This document shows, in pieces, positions 14,351 through 22,450 of a stretch of 64,000 nucleotides of DNA; the stretch's first letter is position 1; each line of letters begins with the position of its first letter. This stretch comes from CAYGDP01 sp964348665. GTDB lineage: Bacteria > Verrucomicrobiota > Verrucomicrobiia > Palsa-1439 > CAYGDP01. The notes below the pieces were generated by a model. It was given only the letters and a program-made list of their open reading frames with translations, was not told the origin of the DNA and did not search any database. The position numbers and the translations under genes are program-made. The stretch covers positions 1-64,000 of the forward strand of contig CAYGDP010000018.1 in NCBI GenBank assembly GCA_964348665.1, in the 5' to 3' direction.

Positions 14351-17287
14351 ATGAAAAGACTCGCGCTTTCCCCAGTTGCGCGCGGTCGCGTTTACGAGTT
14401 TGGAGTTCATGCTTTAGGGTTTTGGTTGTTTTCTTCAGAATATTCCAAGCTAAAGGTTGAATTCCGAACTTTTCTTCTTGCCCTCTCGGTTATTACCGTG
14501 AATTGTTTCGCCGCCGACACGCTCAACGGCGAGTTCGAGCGTGGCGACAAAATACTCAACGACTGGACGTTGTCGGGCGGTGCAGGTGATTGGACGGCGG
14601 TAGGTCGTGTGGGCCGCTGTGTCAGTGTTATTGGTGATGGTAAAACTGAAAGCATGAGTTACTGGCGGGCGACAGGCGTACTATTCGAACCGAACAAGAC
14701 CTACCGCGTTACCTTTTGGGCGAAGCGCGCACCTGACGCCACTGGAGGCGCGGTGATTGCGGGACCGAATTTTTGCAATCGCGATTTTGAGATAGGAACC
14801 GATTGGGAGCACCATAGCTTCGTCTTTCGCGCGCCAAGCGACACCAAGGGCGCGTTTCTGCGGTTTGGTCAATGGGAAATAAAAGGAACCGTTTGGTTTG
14901 ATGACATCGAACTGAATATCGCCCAGCCGTTTTACACTCTAAAAGGCGACATCAAGCTGGGTGAGGGCGAAATGATCCGCAACGGTCGTTATATTGCCAA
15001 TCCGCGGCTGGGAGGCGACGGCGCGAACGACTGGCGCCCGCTCGCGCAGCACACCGCTGGCTTTAATACCAATCGCTGGACATTTGGCGGCGGACAAACG
15101 CTCGTGTATCATCACAAAATCGGCAATCTCACGCAAAAGTCGGCAACCATCCATCTTAACGTCGGGTATCATGTCTCCGGCAGTTGTACCGTCGAAGCCG
15201 ATGCCGACGGAAACTACCATACGATTCTAGGGAAATTATCGGGCGTCGGCGAACAGGAATTCGCACTGCCAGAAAAGTTTTTTCCCGCCAAAGAAATCCA
15301 CATCTACTTTCGCGGCGACGCAGCGTGCAACCTTCAAATTCATGGCTATCGCTACGAAGCGAACCTGAAGGAATCAGTGAAGGATTCGTTTGGAAAAACT
15401 CGTTATACCGTGCGGGGCGAACCACTGCCAGAGGTTGCGAGCTTTTTCGACGACACCAGTTATGGGACGAGGCTCAACGCGCGCGGCGCTGACGACCTGG
15501 GGTTGTGGCAGTGCGATGCTGCAAGGAAGGTGAGCCGCGAGCGCGAGTTGCCTGTGGAGCGGGCGACGAGCAAGGCGATTCAGATCGAAGCGGCCAAGAA
15601 CGAAATCGAGTCGGCGCAGTTGGTCGTGCGGCCCGCGAAGACGATTGAGAAACTGATGGCGACGGCGAGCGAATTGCGAGGACCGAAGGGAGCGAAGATT
15701 CCCGCCGGGAATATCGAGATTTGCGAAGTCGCTTACGTGTTTGTCGAACATCCGACGGATGGGACTGGCGCGGTTGGTTGGTGGCCGGATCCGTTGCCGC
15801 CATTGAAAGTGCTGATTCGGTGCGAGGCGGGGCAGAATCAGCCGCTCTGGATTTCGGTGCGCGTGCCCGCGGATGCCTCGGCGGGCGATTATGAGGGAGC
15901 GATCACGATCGACGCGGACGGGAAGAAAGTCGCCGTGCCGTTGAAACTTCACGTGTGGGATTTCGCATTGCCGCAGGAGACGCATTTGCGGTCGGGGTTC
16001 GGGTTCGATCCGGGGCTGGTGAAGCGTTACCACAATCTCACGACGCAGGCGGAGCTCGAAGAGGTGTGTGAGAAATACTATCGCAACTTTGCCGAGCACC
16101 GTATTGCGCCGTACAACCCCATGAGTTCCGCACCGATTAAAATCAAGAAGACGGGAACGAAAGAGAATCCCGACGTGGAGTTGGATTTCGAGGCGTTCGA
16201 CAAATCGGCGCGGCATTATCTTGATGAGATGGGTTTCAACGCATTTACGGTACACGTCGAAGGAATGCCATGGGGTTCGTTTCACGAGAGCGGCAAAGGA
16301 AAGTTTCTCGGTTACGGGCAAGGCACGCCTGAATACGAGCGGTTGATGGCGAAGCATCTGGGCACATTGCAGGCGCATCTCGACGAGAAGGGCTGGCTGA
16401 CCAAAGCGTATGTGTATTGGTTCGACGAGCCTGACGCGAAAGATTACCCGTTTGTCGTCGAAGGGATGAAATTACTGAAACGATTCGCGCCAAAGCTGAA
16501 ACGGATGCTCACCGAAGAACCAAACGACACGCTGGGCGGTCATGTGGATTTGTGGTGTCCGGTGTTGCACCAGTACGATCCTCGATCGGCGCTGGCGCGG
16601 CAGAAACTTGGCGAAGAAGTCTGGTGGTATGTCTGCACTGTGCCGAAAGCGCCGCATCTGACAGAGTTTATTGATCACGATGCCATCGAGATGCGCGCGT
16701 GGTTGTGGGCGACTTGGGCGTATGGGATTGATGGAATCCTCGTTTGGCAAACCAACTATTGGCACAGTCCGACGGCGTTTCCGAATTCACTGCAAAATCC
16801 GTGGGACGACCCGATGTGCTACGTGCAAGGTTACGATACAGCAGCGGGGACGAAATCGCATTGGGGCAATGGCGATGGAAGGTTTACCTATCCACCGAAC
16901 CGCACGCCGGCTAAAGAAAAAAACATGGGCGGTCCGGTGAACTCAATCCGGTGGGAAATGCTGCGCGAAGGCATCGAAGACTACGAATATTTCTGGCTGC
17001 TGCGCGAAGCGATTGTGACGGGGAGCGCACGCGCCTCGCGTGCTGCGTCGGACGCCCCGTCCAACGCCATCGAAATCCCTTCTTCCCAGGTGACTCGAAA
17101 CAAAGCCCGCGAGAGGCAGCCGCTCAACAACGTTCAGAAGTTGAATCCCAAGGATATCGCCGCTGCTGAAAAACTGCTCATCGTGCCGCCCGAAATCTTT
17201 CGCGACACAAAACATTTCGCGCGCGATCCGCAGCTTTTGTTTGCGCATCGCCGTAAAATTGCCGAAGCGATTGAAAAGCTAAAGTAG
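14351..17287 (+). CDS. secreted GH123-type (DUF4091) glycoside hydrolase
   Basis: 978 residues. After a signal peptide near residues 40-55 (FLLALSVITVNCFAAD) comes a carbohydrate-binding-like beta-sandwich (about 60-190), a second beta domain, and the C-terminal catalytic domain named DUF4091, now GH123. The adjacent acidic pair of GH123 N-acetyl-beta-galactosaminidases is seen in YVYWFDEPD (Asp692, Glu693). The family tail IRWEMLREGIEDYEYFWLLRE is clear. The substrate is probably a GalNAc-containing glycan. The annotated ATG lies 7 bp after purC, but residues 18-40 are encoded by a palindrome (14402-14465), so the native start may have been altered. A second palindrome (17017-17061) adds residues after LLREAIV. 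Confidence 0.85.
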   Translation: MKRLALSPVARGRVYEFGVHALGFWLFSSEYSKLKVEFRTFLLALSVITVNCFAADTLNGEFERGDKILNDWTLSGGAGDWTAVGRVGRCVSVIGDGKTESMSYWRATGVLFEPNKTYRVTFWAKRAPDATGGAVIAGPNFCNRDFEIGTDWEHHSFVFRAPSDTKGAFLRFGQWEIKGTVWFDDIELNIAQPFYTLKGDIKLGEGEMIRNGRYIANPRLGGDGANDWRPLAQHTAGFNTNRWTFGGGQTLVYHHKIGNLTQKSATIHLNVGYHVSGSCTVEADADGNYHTILGKLSGVGEQEFALPEKFFPAKEIHIYFRGDAACNLQIHGYRYEANLKESVKDSFGKTRYTVRGEPLPEVASFFDDTSYGTRLNARGADDLGLWQCDAARKVSRERELPVERATSKAIQIEAAKNEIESAQLVVRPAKTIEKLMATASELRGPKGAKIPAGNIEICEVAYVFVEHPTDGTGAVGWWPDPLPPLKVLIRCEAGQNQPLWISVRVPADASAGDYEGAITIDADGKKVAVPLKLHVWDFALPQETHLRSGFGFDPGLVKRYHNLTTQAELEEVCEKYYRNFAEHRIAPYNPMSSAPIKIKKTGTKENPDVELDFEAFDKSARHYLDEMGFNAFTVHVEGMPWGSFHESGKGKFLGYGQGTPEYERLMAKHLGTLQAHLDEKGWLTKAYVYWFDEPDAKDYPFVVEGMKLLKRFAPKLKRMLTEEPNDTLGGHVDLWCPVLHQYDPRSALARQKLGEEVWWYVCTVPKAPHLTEFIDHDAIEMRAWLWATWAYGIDGILVWQTNYWHSPTAFPNSLQNPWDDPMCYVQGYDTAAGTKSHWGNGDGRFTYPPNRTPAKEKNMGGPVNSIRWEMLREGIEDYEYFWLLREAIVTGSARASRAASDAPSNAIEIPSSQVTRNKARERQPLNNVQKLNPKDIAAAEKLLIVPPEIFRDTKHFARDPQLLFAHRRKIAEAIEKLK
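14402..14465. repeat. palindromic element overlapping the start of the GH123 gene
   Basis: GGAGTTCATGCTTTAG (14402-14417) and CTAAAGGTTGAATTCC (14450-14465) are inverted copies matching at 13 of 16 positions, with a 32-nt loop. The element occupies the codons between the ATG at 14351 and the signal peptide, giving the predicted protein an unusual N-terminal extension. Similar GGAGTT..AAGCTT words occur at 11262-11275 and 26770-26790. Confidence 0.55.
17017..17061. repeat. in-frame palindromic element inside the GH123 gene
   Basis: The outer arms GACGGGG (17017-17023) and CCCCGTC (17055-17061) are perfect complements, and so are the inner arms GCACGCG (17027-17033) and CGCGTGC (17037-17043). 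The element encodes the GSARASRAASDAPS segment just after the conserved LLREAI block, before the weakly conserved tail, and keeps the reading frame. Confidence 0.65.
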
Positions 17288-17317
17288 AAACTGAAAGGAA
17301 GAACCGGGACGGCTCTT

Positions 17318-19117
17318 CTATTTTTCCCCATCCCCGCGCAGCCAGTCGGCTACGAGGCCAATGGTTTTATCGTCGAGTTCCTTTTCGTAAATCGGCATTC
17401 GGTCGTTTGTGTTGGGATAAAATTTTGGTTTCTCTGCGTGCTCGGGGTTTTTGATGAAGGCGATCAGCCATTCGCGCGAGCCGTAGCCGGTCAGGTCTGG
17501 GCCACTGCCGCTTTTGCCCCCGTGAAACTCGTGACAATCCGAGCAGGAAAGACCATCTTCGCCAAAGAGGCGGCGTCCCTCCTCGATGAGTGCGGCGTCG
17601 CTCGCGTCAGCGTCGCGTTGCGAAGAAAGTTTCGCTTCTGCTGACAGAGCAATAATAACTTTTTGCAACTGCGCCTTCTTGGTGTCGTTGTATTCTGCGA
17701 CTTCTTCGGTGACAAATTTCACCATCTTGCCTTTCTTGCCTCCGGCGGGCGGCTTGGAAAAGTGTGTCGCGCCAAAATAATCGGCTGTCTCAATTTGTTT
17801 GGGGTCTAGCAAACCGGCAATCCACTCGCGTGAGGCGAAAAACATGAGGTTGGACGCGGATTGGTCTTTCTTAGGACTGGAGATACTTCTTTCCATGAAT
17901 CTACTTCCGTCAAAGCTATGACAACTCGCACATTTCTCCTTAAAAACTTTCGGTCCTTGTGTCAGTGGATCGTTGTAGAGCAGGGCCAGCGCCCCTTCGG
18001 CCGGGATGCCCTTAGCTTTTGCGAGTTGGACGATGCGACTGCCATTGGCATCATTACTGCGGACAGCCATCTGATAATCGGGTTTGTTGCGATCTTCGTG
18101 GAGAGCGAGATAGGTAAGCAGCGTTGCGCCGACGAGGATGGCGGCGAGGTAGCCGCAGTTGAACCGGTGACCGAGTTTCCATTGGCCAATGATTGGGAAC
18201 GCGGCGAGGATGGCAAGACCGAGTCCGGGCAGGATGACGCTACCCCAGATGGCTGCGCCGCCGGGGAAATATTTTAGAAATTGATAGAGAAACAGAAAAT
18301 ACCATTCCGGACGCGCGGCGTCGTAGTTCTCCGTCGGGTCGGCAGGCGGACCGAGGTCGGCGCCGTGCGCGCGGATGGTGAGGAGCAAAACGGCGGCCAT
18401 CACGGCGAAACAGGCAACGAGGTCGGCGAGGACTTGGTCGGGCCAGAAATGGGCATCGGGCTTCCGAATCGGTTTTTTCGCCGTGATCCCGTGTCGTCGA
18501 AACAGAAAAATATGCCAGAAAATCAACAACACAACCAACGCCGGCAACACGCCTGCATGCAGCGCAAAGAAGCGGGTAAGAGTGTGGTGGCCATACTCGG
18601 TGCCGCCGACGATGATCGTTTGCAGAGTGGGTCCGACGATTGGAGTTGTACCGACCATGCTTGTGGCGACCTTGGTAGCCCAATAGCCTTTTTGGTCCCA
18701 CGGCAACAAATACCCCGTCAGCGACAACGCCAATGTCAAAAGGAGCAGGCCGATACCGAACCAGTAATTGACTTCGCGCGGCGCTTTGTACGCGCCATCG
18801 ATGACAACCTGAACGAGATGAAGCACGAGCAACACGATCATGGCTTGAGCCGTGAAATGGTGAATCCCACGCAAAAACCAGCCGCCGGTCATTTCGTTCT
18901 GGATGTAATAGACGCTCTCCCATGCCGTCTGCGAACTGGGGCTATAGGCTGCCCACAGCGCCAGGCCTGTGATGACGAGCACGCTGAAGCAAAACGTCAG
19001 GGTGCTGCCCCACACGTACCGCCAGCGCGCGCCCCCGGGGATATTTTCGAGCAGAAGCTCGTGCAATAATTCGCGGTAACCGGTCCGCGTATCAAGCCAT
19101 TCGAGAGCTTTCTTCAT
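17318..19117 (-). CDS. cytochrome b fused to two cytochrome c domains (quinol:cytochrome c oxidoreductase)
   Basis: 599 residues. The N-terminal four-helix cytochrome b has histidines at 86, 100, 187 and 202, the same spacing as in cytochrome b6. Val35 replaces the Cys that holds the extra haem c_n in b6. The subunit-IV-like part has the quinol-site motif PEWY (270-273). After a last membrane helix (about 318-338) come two periplasmic c-type domains with CASCH (396-400) and CSDCH (525-529). The protein should pass electrons from menaquinol through its own c haems. It overlaps the Rieske gene by 4 bp (19114-19117), so they form a two-gene bc operon. Fused b-c polypeptides of this type occur in several PVC and Gram-positive lineages. 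Confidence 0.93.
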   Translation of the reverse strand: MKKALEWLDTRTGYRELLHELLLENIPGGARWRYVWGSTLTFCFSVLVITGLALWAAYSPSSQTAWESVYYIQNEMTGGWFLRGIHHFTAQAMIVLLVLHLVQVVIDGAYKAPREVNYWFGIGLLLLTLALSLTGYLLPWDQKGYWATKVATSMVGTTPIVGPTLQTIIVGGTEYGHHTLTRFFALHAGVLPALVVLLIFWHIFLFRRHGITAKKPIRKPDAHFWPDQVLADLVACFAVMAAVLLLTIRAHGADLGPPADPTENYDAARPEWYFLFLYQFLKYFPGGAAIWGSVILPGLGLAILAAFPIIGQWKLGHRFNCGYLAAILVGATLLTYLALHEDRNKPDYQMAVRSNDANGSRIVQLAKAKGIPAEGALALLYNDPLTQGPKVFKEKCASCHSFDGSRFMERSISSPKKDQSASNLMFFASREWIAGLLDPKQIETADYFGATHFSKPPAGGKKGKMVKFVTEEVAEYNDTKKAQLQKVIIALSAEAKLSSQRDADASDAALIEEGRRLFGEDGLSCSDCHEFHGGKSGSGPDLTGYGSREWLIAFIKNPEHAEKPKFYPNTNDRMPIYEKELDDKTIGLVADWLRGDGEK

Positions 19118-19695
19118 GCGACGGGAATTTTCTGCGGAATGTTTGGTTGGAACTTCTGGAATTTCACTTTCACGAATTCCTCGCCCTTGTTGTTTTTTTC
19201 AATTTTGATTTCCAGGGTATCCATATCGCGCGGACTCGGTACCACGCCGCCCCCGGCACGATCAATCTTTCCTGTAGCCGCGAACTTGCTGTTGTGACAG
19301 GGGCAGAGAAACGCGCCAGCTTCGGTCCGCTGCACCATGCAGCCGAGGTGCGGACACGTCGCGTTGAGCGCTTCCACTTTTTCTCCTACGCGCCGGAGGT
19401 AGACATTGCCGATTGGCACTTGCGGATAGAAACTCCAGGCATCGGTGTGATTGGCGATGATCTTGAAAATCTGTGGTTTGCCGTCTGCAGAAAGGGATTC
19501 AAGTGGCGTGACGGAGATAAATCCACTCTTGGAATTTTTGCGGCGCAACGGATTGAGCGTGACCATCAATCCCGCCAGTAACGGCGGCAGCCCGAGAATG
19601 GTGCCGAGGATTACGGATGCTGCCTTTTTCAGAAAATCGCGGCGACTGGCTTCTTCGATTCCGGGTTTTTCAACTGTTGGCTTTTTTTCACTCAT
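19114..19695 (-). CDS. Rieske [2Fe-2S] iron-sulfur protein
   Basis: 193 residues from ATG at 19695. The frame is open for 28 more codons, but the Tat signal EASRRDFLKKAASVILG sits correctly only with this start. One membrane helix (ILGLPPLLAGLMVTL) anchors it. The cluster ligands are in CPHLGC and CPCHNS, spaced as in Rieske proteins, with GGGVVPSPRDMDTLEI after them. It carries electrons from quinol to the cytochrome c domains of the fused cytochrome b encoded directly downstream. A degenerate second copy of its N-terminus lies at 21976-22105. Confidence 0.95.
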   Translation of the reverse strand: MSEKKPTVEKPGIEEASRRDFLKKAASVILGTILGLPPLLAGLMVTLNPLRRKNSKSGFISVTPLESLSADGKPQIFKIIANHTDAWSFYPQVPIGNVYLRRVGEKVEALNATCPHLGCMVQRTEAGAFLCPCHNSKFAATGKIDRAGGGVVPSPRDMDTLEIKIEKNNKGEEFVKVKFQKFQPNIPQKIPVA

Positions 19696-19748
19696 CTCAG
19701 GTGAGTGTAACGCAACTGTGCGAAAATATCCATGTTGGCGTGTTGCCA

Positions 19749-21524
19749 TTACTTCATGATGGAGGCGAATGGGGGCCACGACTCGACATAGCGGCGGTGG
19801 GTATCGAGGTGGCAGTCGCGAACCAGAGCGTCAATTTGATTGGCGACTGGAAATTGGGTGCTAAAGCCGGGCGCGACTGGGTCAATCGCTAGCTGTGCAG
19901 CGGCAATGAAATGGGCAATCAAATCTTTCGGGTCTTCGTCGCCAACTGCGAAGCGAATAGTTGTCTGTGTGATACCTGCGCTCGCCAATGCGTCGTTGTC
20001 TAGCTCCGAGTGCGTGGTGAGAGCAGGGCAGGCGACAATGGTATTGGATTGTCCAAGACTGATCATATGGTCGAAGGTTGGCGAAAGGTTGTCGAAGAAT
20101 CGCTGAAAGGCCTCGCGTGGCACGGTCGGTAAGTCAATCGTGAAGAGAGGCGCAGGCAAGCCGAGGAACATCAGCCGCTCCCGCAGCGCGGCGTTGGGAC
20201 TGGTGGGCGCGGCGCTACCATGGACGTGAATTTGCGGATGAGCACTGAGGAAACGAACCAAGATTTGTGTATTAACACATTTTTCTAGCATTCGCACGTC
20301 TAATGTACGCAGTCCTTGCAGAACTTCAAAGGCACCGTCCGCGCTTAAGAACGCGCCTTTCACGTAATACACGTTCCAGAACATTGTCTCGCGCCAACTG
20401 ATGCCGTTGACAGTTTCTCCCTTGGGTAGGAACATATCTTCAATACGGCCGATAACGACTCCGGCGATCACGCTACCCGTACCTGATAGGTCTTTGGTGT
20501 AGCTATGAATTACAAAATCGGGTCGCTCCATCGGGTCGACTCGTTGCAACGGCTGTGTTAAAAACGGTGTGCCGATGGTGGCGTCTAAGATCACACGCAT
20601 CTTGAGCTGATGAGCCTCGCGGCAAATCGCGGGCACGTCAAGCACGTGGCCGTGCGGGTTGCAGGGCGATTCCAGATAGACATACGGGCGTCTTCCTGCG
20701 TCGAGGCGGTCTTGATATTTTGCGCGTGCGCTCCCACAGGCAGCCAGAAAATCGTCGACACTGCAACCATCAAAACTTTCAACACCGATCTCAAGGTTGC
20801 TGGGCTTGGCGAACCAATCATGGATGAGCTGGTATGCTCCTCCGTAGATGTTTCGGCTTGTAATGAGGATATCGTCACGGCCGAGCACGTGCGAGAGTGT
20901 GGCATCAATTGCAGCCATGCCGCTATTGAAATTCCACGCGAAATACTCTCGCGCATAGGGTCCGGCCTCCATGTCCACGATTTGATTGGCCAGTGCGATC
21001 GAAGTTGGGTTCAGAAGTCGCGAATAAATTTCCAGCAACAATTCCTTGCCTTGAAATGCGTCCTGAATCCACTCCGCGCAAGCGTAGATGTAAGTCGCCG
21101 TGCGAGCGATGACAGGGTTGGCTGCGAAAATCGCCGTCACGTTGTCGAAGAGCGCGTAGGGACCTTTGGCGGAAACGGTTGCCGCCTGATAGCCAAGACT
21201 GTGATAGGCGGTTCGGGACGGGTTTTGTAGTGTGTCGAGCAACTTGGCCAGTTGAAACGAAAGAAATTTTTTTGCATTGAAATAGGCCACGCGATCGGAG
21301 CGGTCGAGCGTATGAACCGTTCGCAACGTCACCTGCCAGAGCTCGTCAATATCCGCGTCCGTTTCGTAAAGCCGAGTGGCGATGCGCGCGAGGCTTTGGC
21401 CGAACGGCGTTCCGGGCTGGATTCCGAAGTGTGTCAGTTGCTCCGCTACCAAGCCATTCACGTCCGTCGCTTGCGTAGAATTACGGCGCGGCGAAAGCCG
21501 CCGGATGCGCGTGATATCAGGCAT
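19749..21524 (-). CDS. large PLP-dependent enzyme of the Cys/Met metabolism fold with N-terminal extension
   Basis: 591 residues from ATG at 21524. The frame continues another 146 codons upstream, but that part is antisense-frame shadow of the barrel pseudogene. The C-terminal about 400 residues look like the Cys/Met metabolism PLP family: NFNSGMAAIDATLS, YLESPCNPHGHVLDV, ILDATIGTPFLTQPL and the PLP lysine in HSYTKDLSGTGS. The first about 190 residues form an unusual, probably helical extension (DIDELWQVTLRTVHTLDRSD), so it is longer than cystathionine synthases or lyases (about 390 residues). Substrate and role are unknown; possibilities include gamma-synthase/lyase or decarboxylating chemistry on amino acids. 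It sits alone between the Rieske gene and a pseudogene. Confidence 0.78.
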   Translation of the reverse strand: MPDITRIRRLSPRRNSTQATDVNGLVAEQLTHFGIQPGTPFGQSLARIATRLYETDADIDELWQVTLRTVHTLDRSDRVAYFNAKKFLSFQLAKLLDTLQNPSRTAYHSLGYQAATVSAKGPYALFDNVTAIFAANPVIARTATYIYACAEWIQDAFQGKELLLEIYSRLLNPTSIALANQIVDMEAGPYAREYFAWNFNSGMAAIDATLSHVLGRDDILITSRNIYGGAYQLIHDWFAKPSNLEIGVESFDGCSVDDFLAACGSARAKYQDRLDAGRRPYVYLESPCNPHGHVLDVPAICREAHQLKMRVILDATIGTPFLTQPLQRVDPMERPDFVIHSYTKDLSGTGSVIAGVVIGRIEDMFLPKGETVNGISWRETMFWNVYYVKGAFLSADGAFEVLQGLRTLDVRMLEKCVNTQILVRFLSAHPQIHVHGSAAPTSPNAALRERLMFLGLPAPLFTIDLPTVPREAFQRFFDNLSPTFDHMISLGQSNTIVACPALTTHSELDNDALASAGITQTTIRFAVGDEDPKDLIAHFIAAAQLAIDPVAPGFSTQFPVANQIDALVRDCHLDTHRRYVESWPPFASIMK

Positions 21525-21570
21525 GCTGGCATTTATTACAAAGGTATTATCCAAAGGCAAGCTTGCCGAT

Positions 21571-22105
21571 CTAGAACCTCCAGACGGCTGCGGCGCGCAC
21601 GCGATAATCAGGGACCGATTGCAATCCGCTGTTGTCAAGTAAAACGGGGAAATCGGCGCCGATTTCTGCATGCAAATGCTTTCGCCACGTGAATGTGACC
21701 TGCGGCCCGACAAAGACGCGATCGAACGCCGTGCCATCTTCCACTTCGCCTTCGTGCGTGTCCTCGCCTTTATGTTCGCCGGAGACGTTGACTTGCATTC
21801 CCAGCGTGCCGCGTTTGCCGCGCCAAAGAGATCCTCCCAGTCCACAGCTCCACGAGAGGTCGTTGGCATAGCGATACTCAAAGTCCCCTTCGCTGCGGAT
21901 GGCGTATTGCAGTTGAGCCAGCGCGAAGAATCGTTGCCAGCGAAGTGAAGTTGCCATGCCAAAAATGCCGTCGAAGCGGGTTGAGCGCAGCCATCAGTCC
22001 TGCCACTAAGGGCCGCAAACCGAGGATGACGGATGAAGATTTTTTCAAAAAATCACGCCGGGTCGCATCCAGCCGGAGCAGTTTCTCCTGTTGGTCGCTG
22101 GTCAT
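21571..22105 (-). pseudogene. chimeric remnant: Rieske N-terminus joined out of frame to a beta-barrel C-terminus
   Basis: From ATG at 22105 the frame reads a Rieske-like start, with TRRDFLKKSSSVILG and LVAGLMAALNPLRR, closely resembling the intact Rieske protein (SRRDFLKKAASVILG, LAGLMVTLNPLRR). At about 21967-21979 (CCGCTTCGACG) homology stops. A different frame continues into the last about 130 residues of an outer-membrane barrel: FDGIFGMATSLRWQRFF, then AEIGADFPVLLDNSGLQ and a terminal VWRF. The [2Fe-2S] motifs and the barrel N-terminus are missing. This looks like a deletion or recombination joining two genes; the intact barrel gene at 22451-23404 is a possible relative of the donor. 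Confidence 0.72.
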
Positions 22106-22145
22106 CGCGGCAAAAATAAACTGTTCGCCGACAGAGTGCGATTCT

Positions 22146-22436
22146 TTAGCGCGGTTTCTTTTTCGCAGCCGATTGCTCGATAAATCGGACGAATTTTTCC
22201 GGATGATCGACAAACTCCCGCCGGCAGCCTTCCGCGCAGAAGTAATAAGTCGTTCCATTGTGAATCGCCCGCGGCGTTTGATCGTCCACACGAACGCTGA
22301 CGCAGGCGAGGTCGCCTTTGAACAGGCAAACCGGGTCTTCTGCGATGGGTCGCACGTCCGCAACGGGCGAGGTCGCGCACCCGGCGATCAATAGAGCTGA
22401 AGTGACAACAGCGATCATTGTGATTCCATTTTTCAT
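22146..22436 (-). CDS. YHS-domain lipoprotein
   Basis: 96 residues. The signal peptide ends in a lipobox (LLIAGC, Cys20), so the protein is probably membrane-anchored in the periplasm. The rest is a YHS-like domain: VDDQTPRAIHNGTTYYFCAEGC followed by REFVDHPEKFV, with the C-x3-C pair of the heavy-metal-associated YHS family, plus an earlier CLFKGDLAC pair. YHS domains are found in copper ATPases and metal-associated proteins. A GGAG-like site precedes the ATG. The neighbours (barrel protein, Cys-rich protein) make a three-gene minus-strand set suggestive of heavy-metal handling; that role is inferred. Confidence 0.8.
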   Translation of the reverse strand: MKNGITMIAVVTSALLIAGCATSPVADVRPIAEDPVCLFKGDLACVSVRVDDQTPRAIHNGTTYYFCAEGCRREFVDHPEKFVRFIEQSAAKKKPR

Positions 22437-22450
22437 CTTATCTCCTGAAT

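Noticed and set aside
13382..14410. 342-codon minus-strand frame opposite purC
   Set aside because: PurC motifs cover the plus strand completely; the antisense frame has no family features or ribosome site.
18281..19069. 262-codon plus-strand frame opposite cytochrome b
   Set aside because: The minus strand carries haem histidines and PEWY; the plus frame is a shadow of GC-rich codon use.
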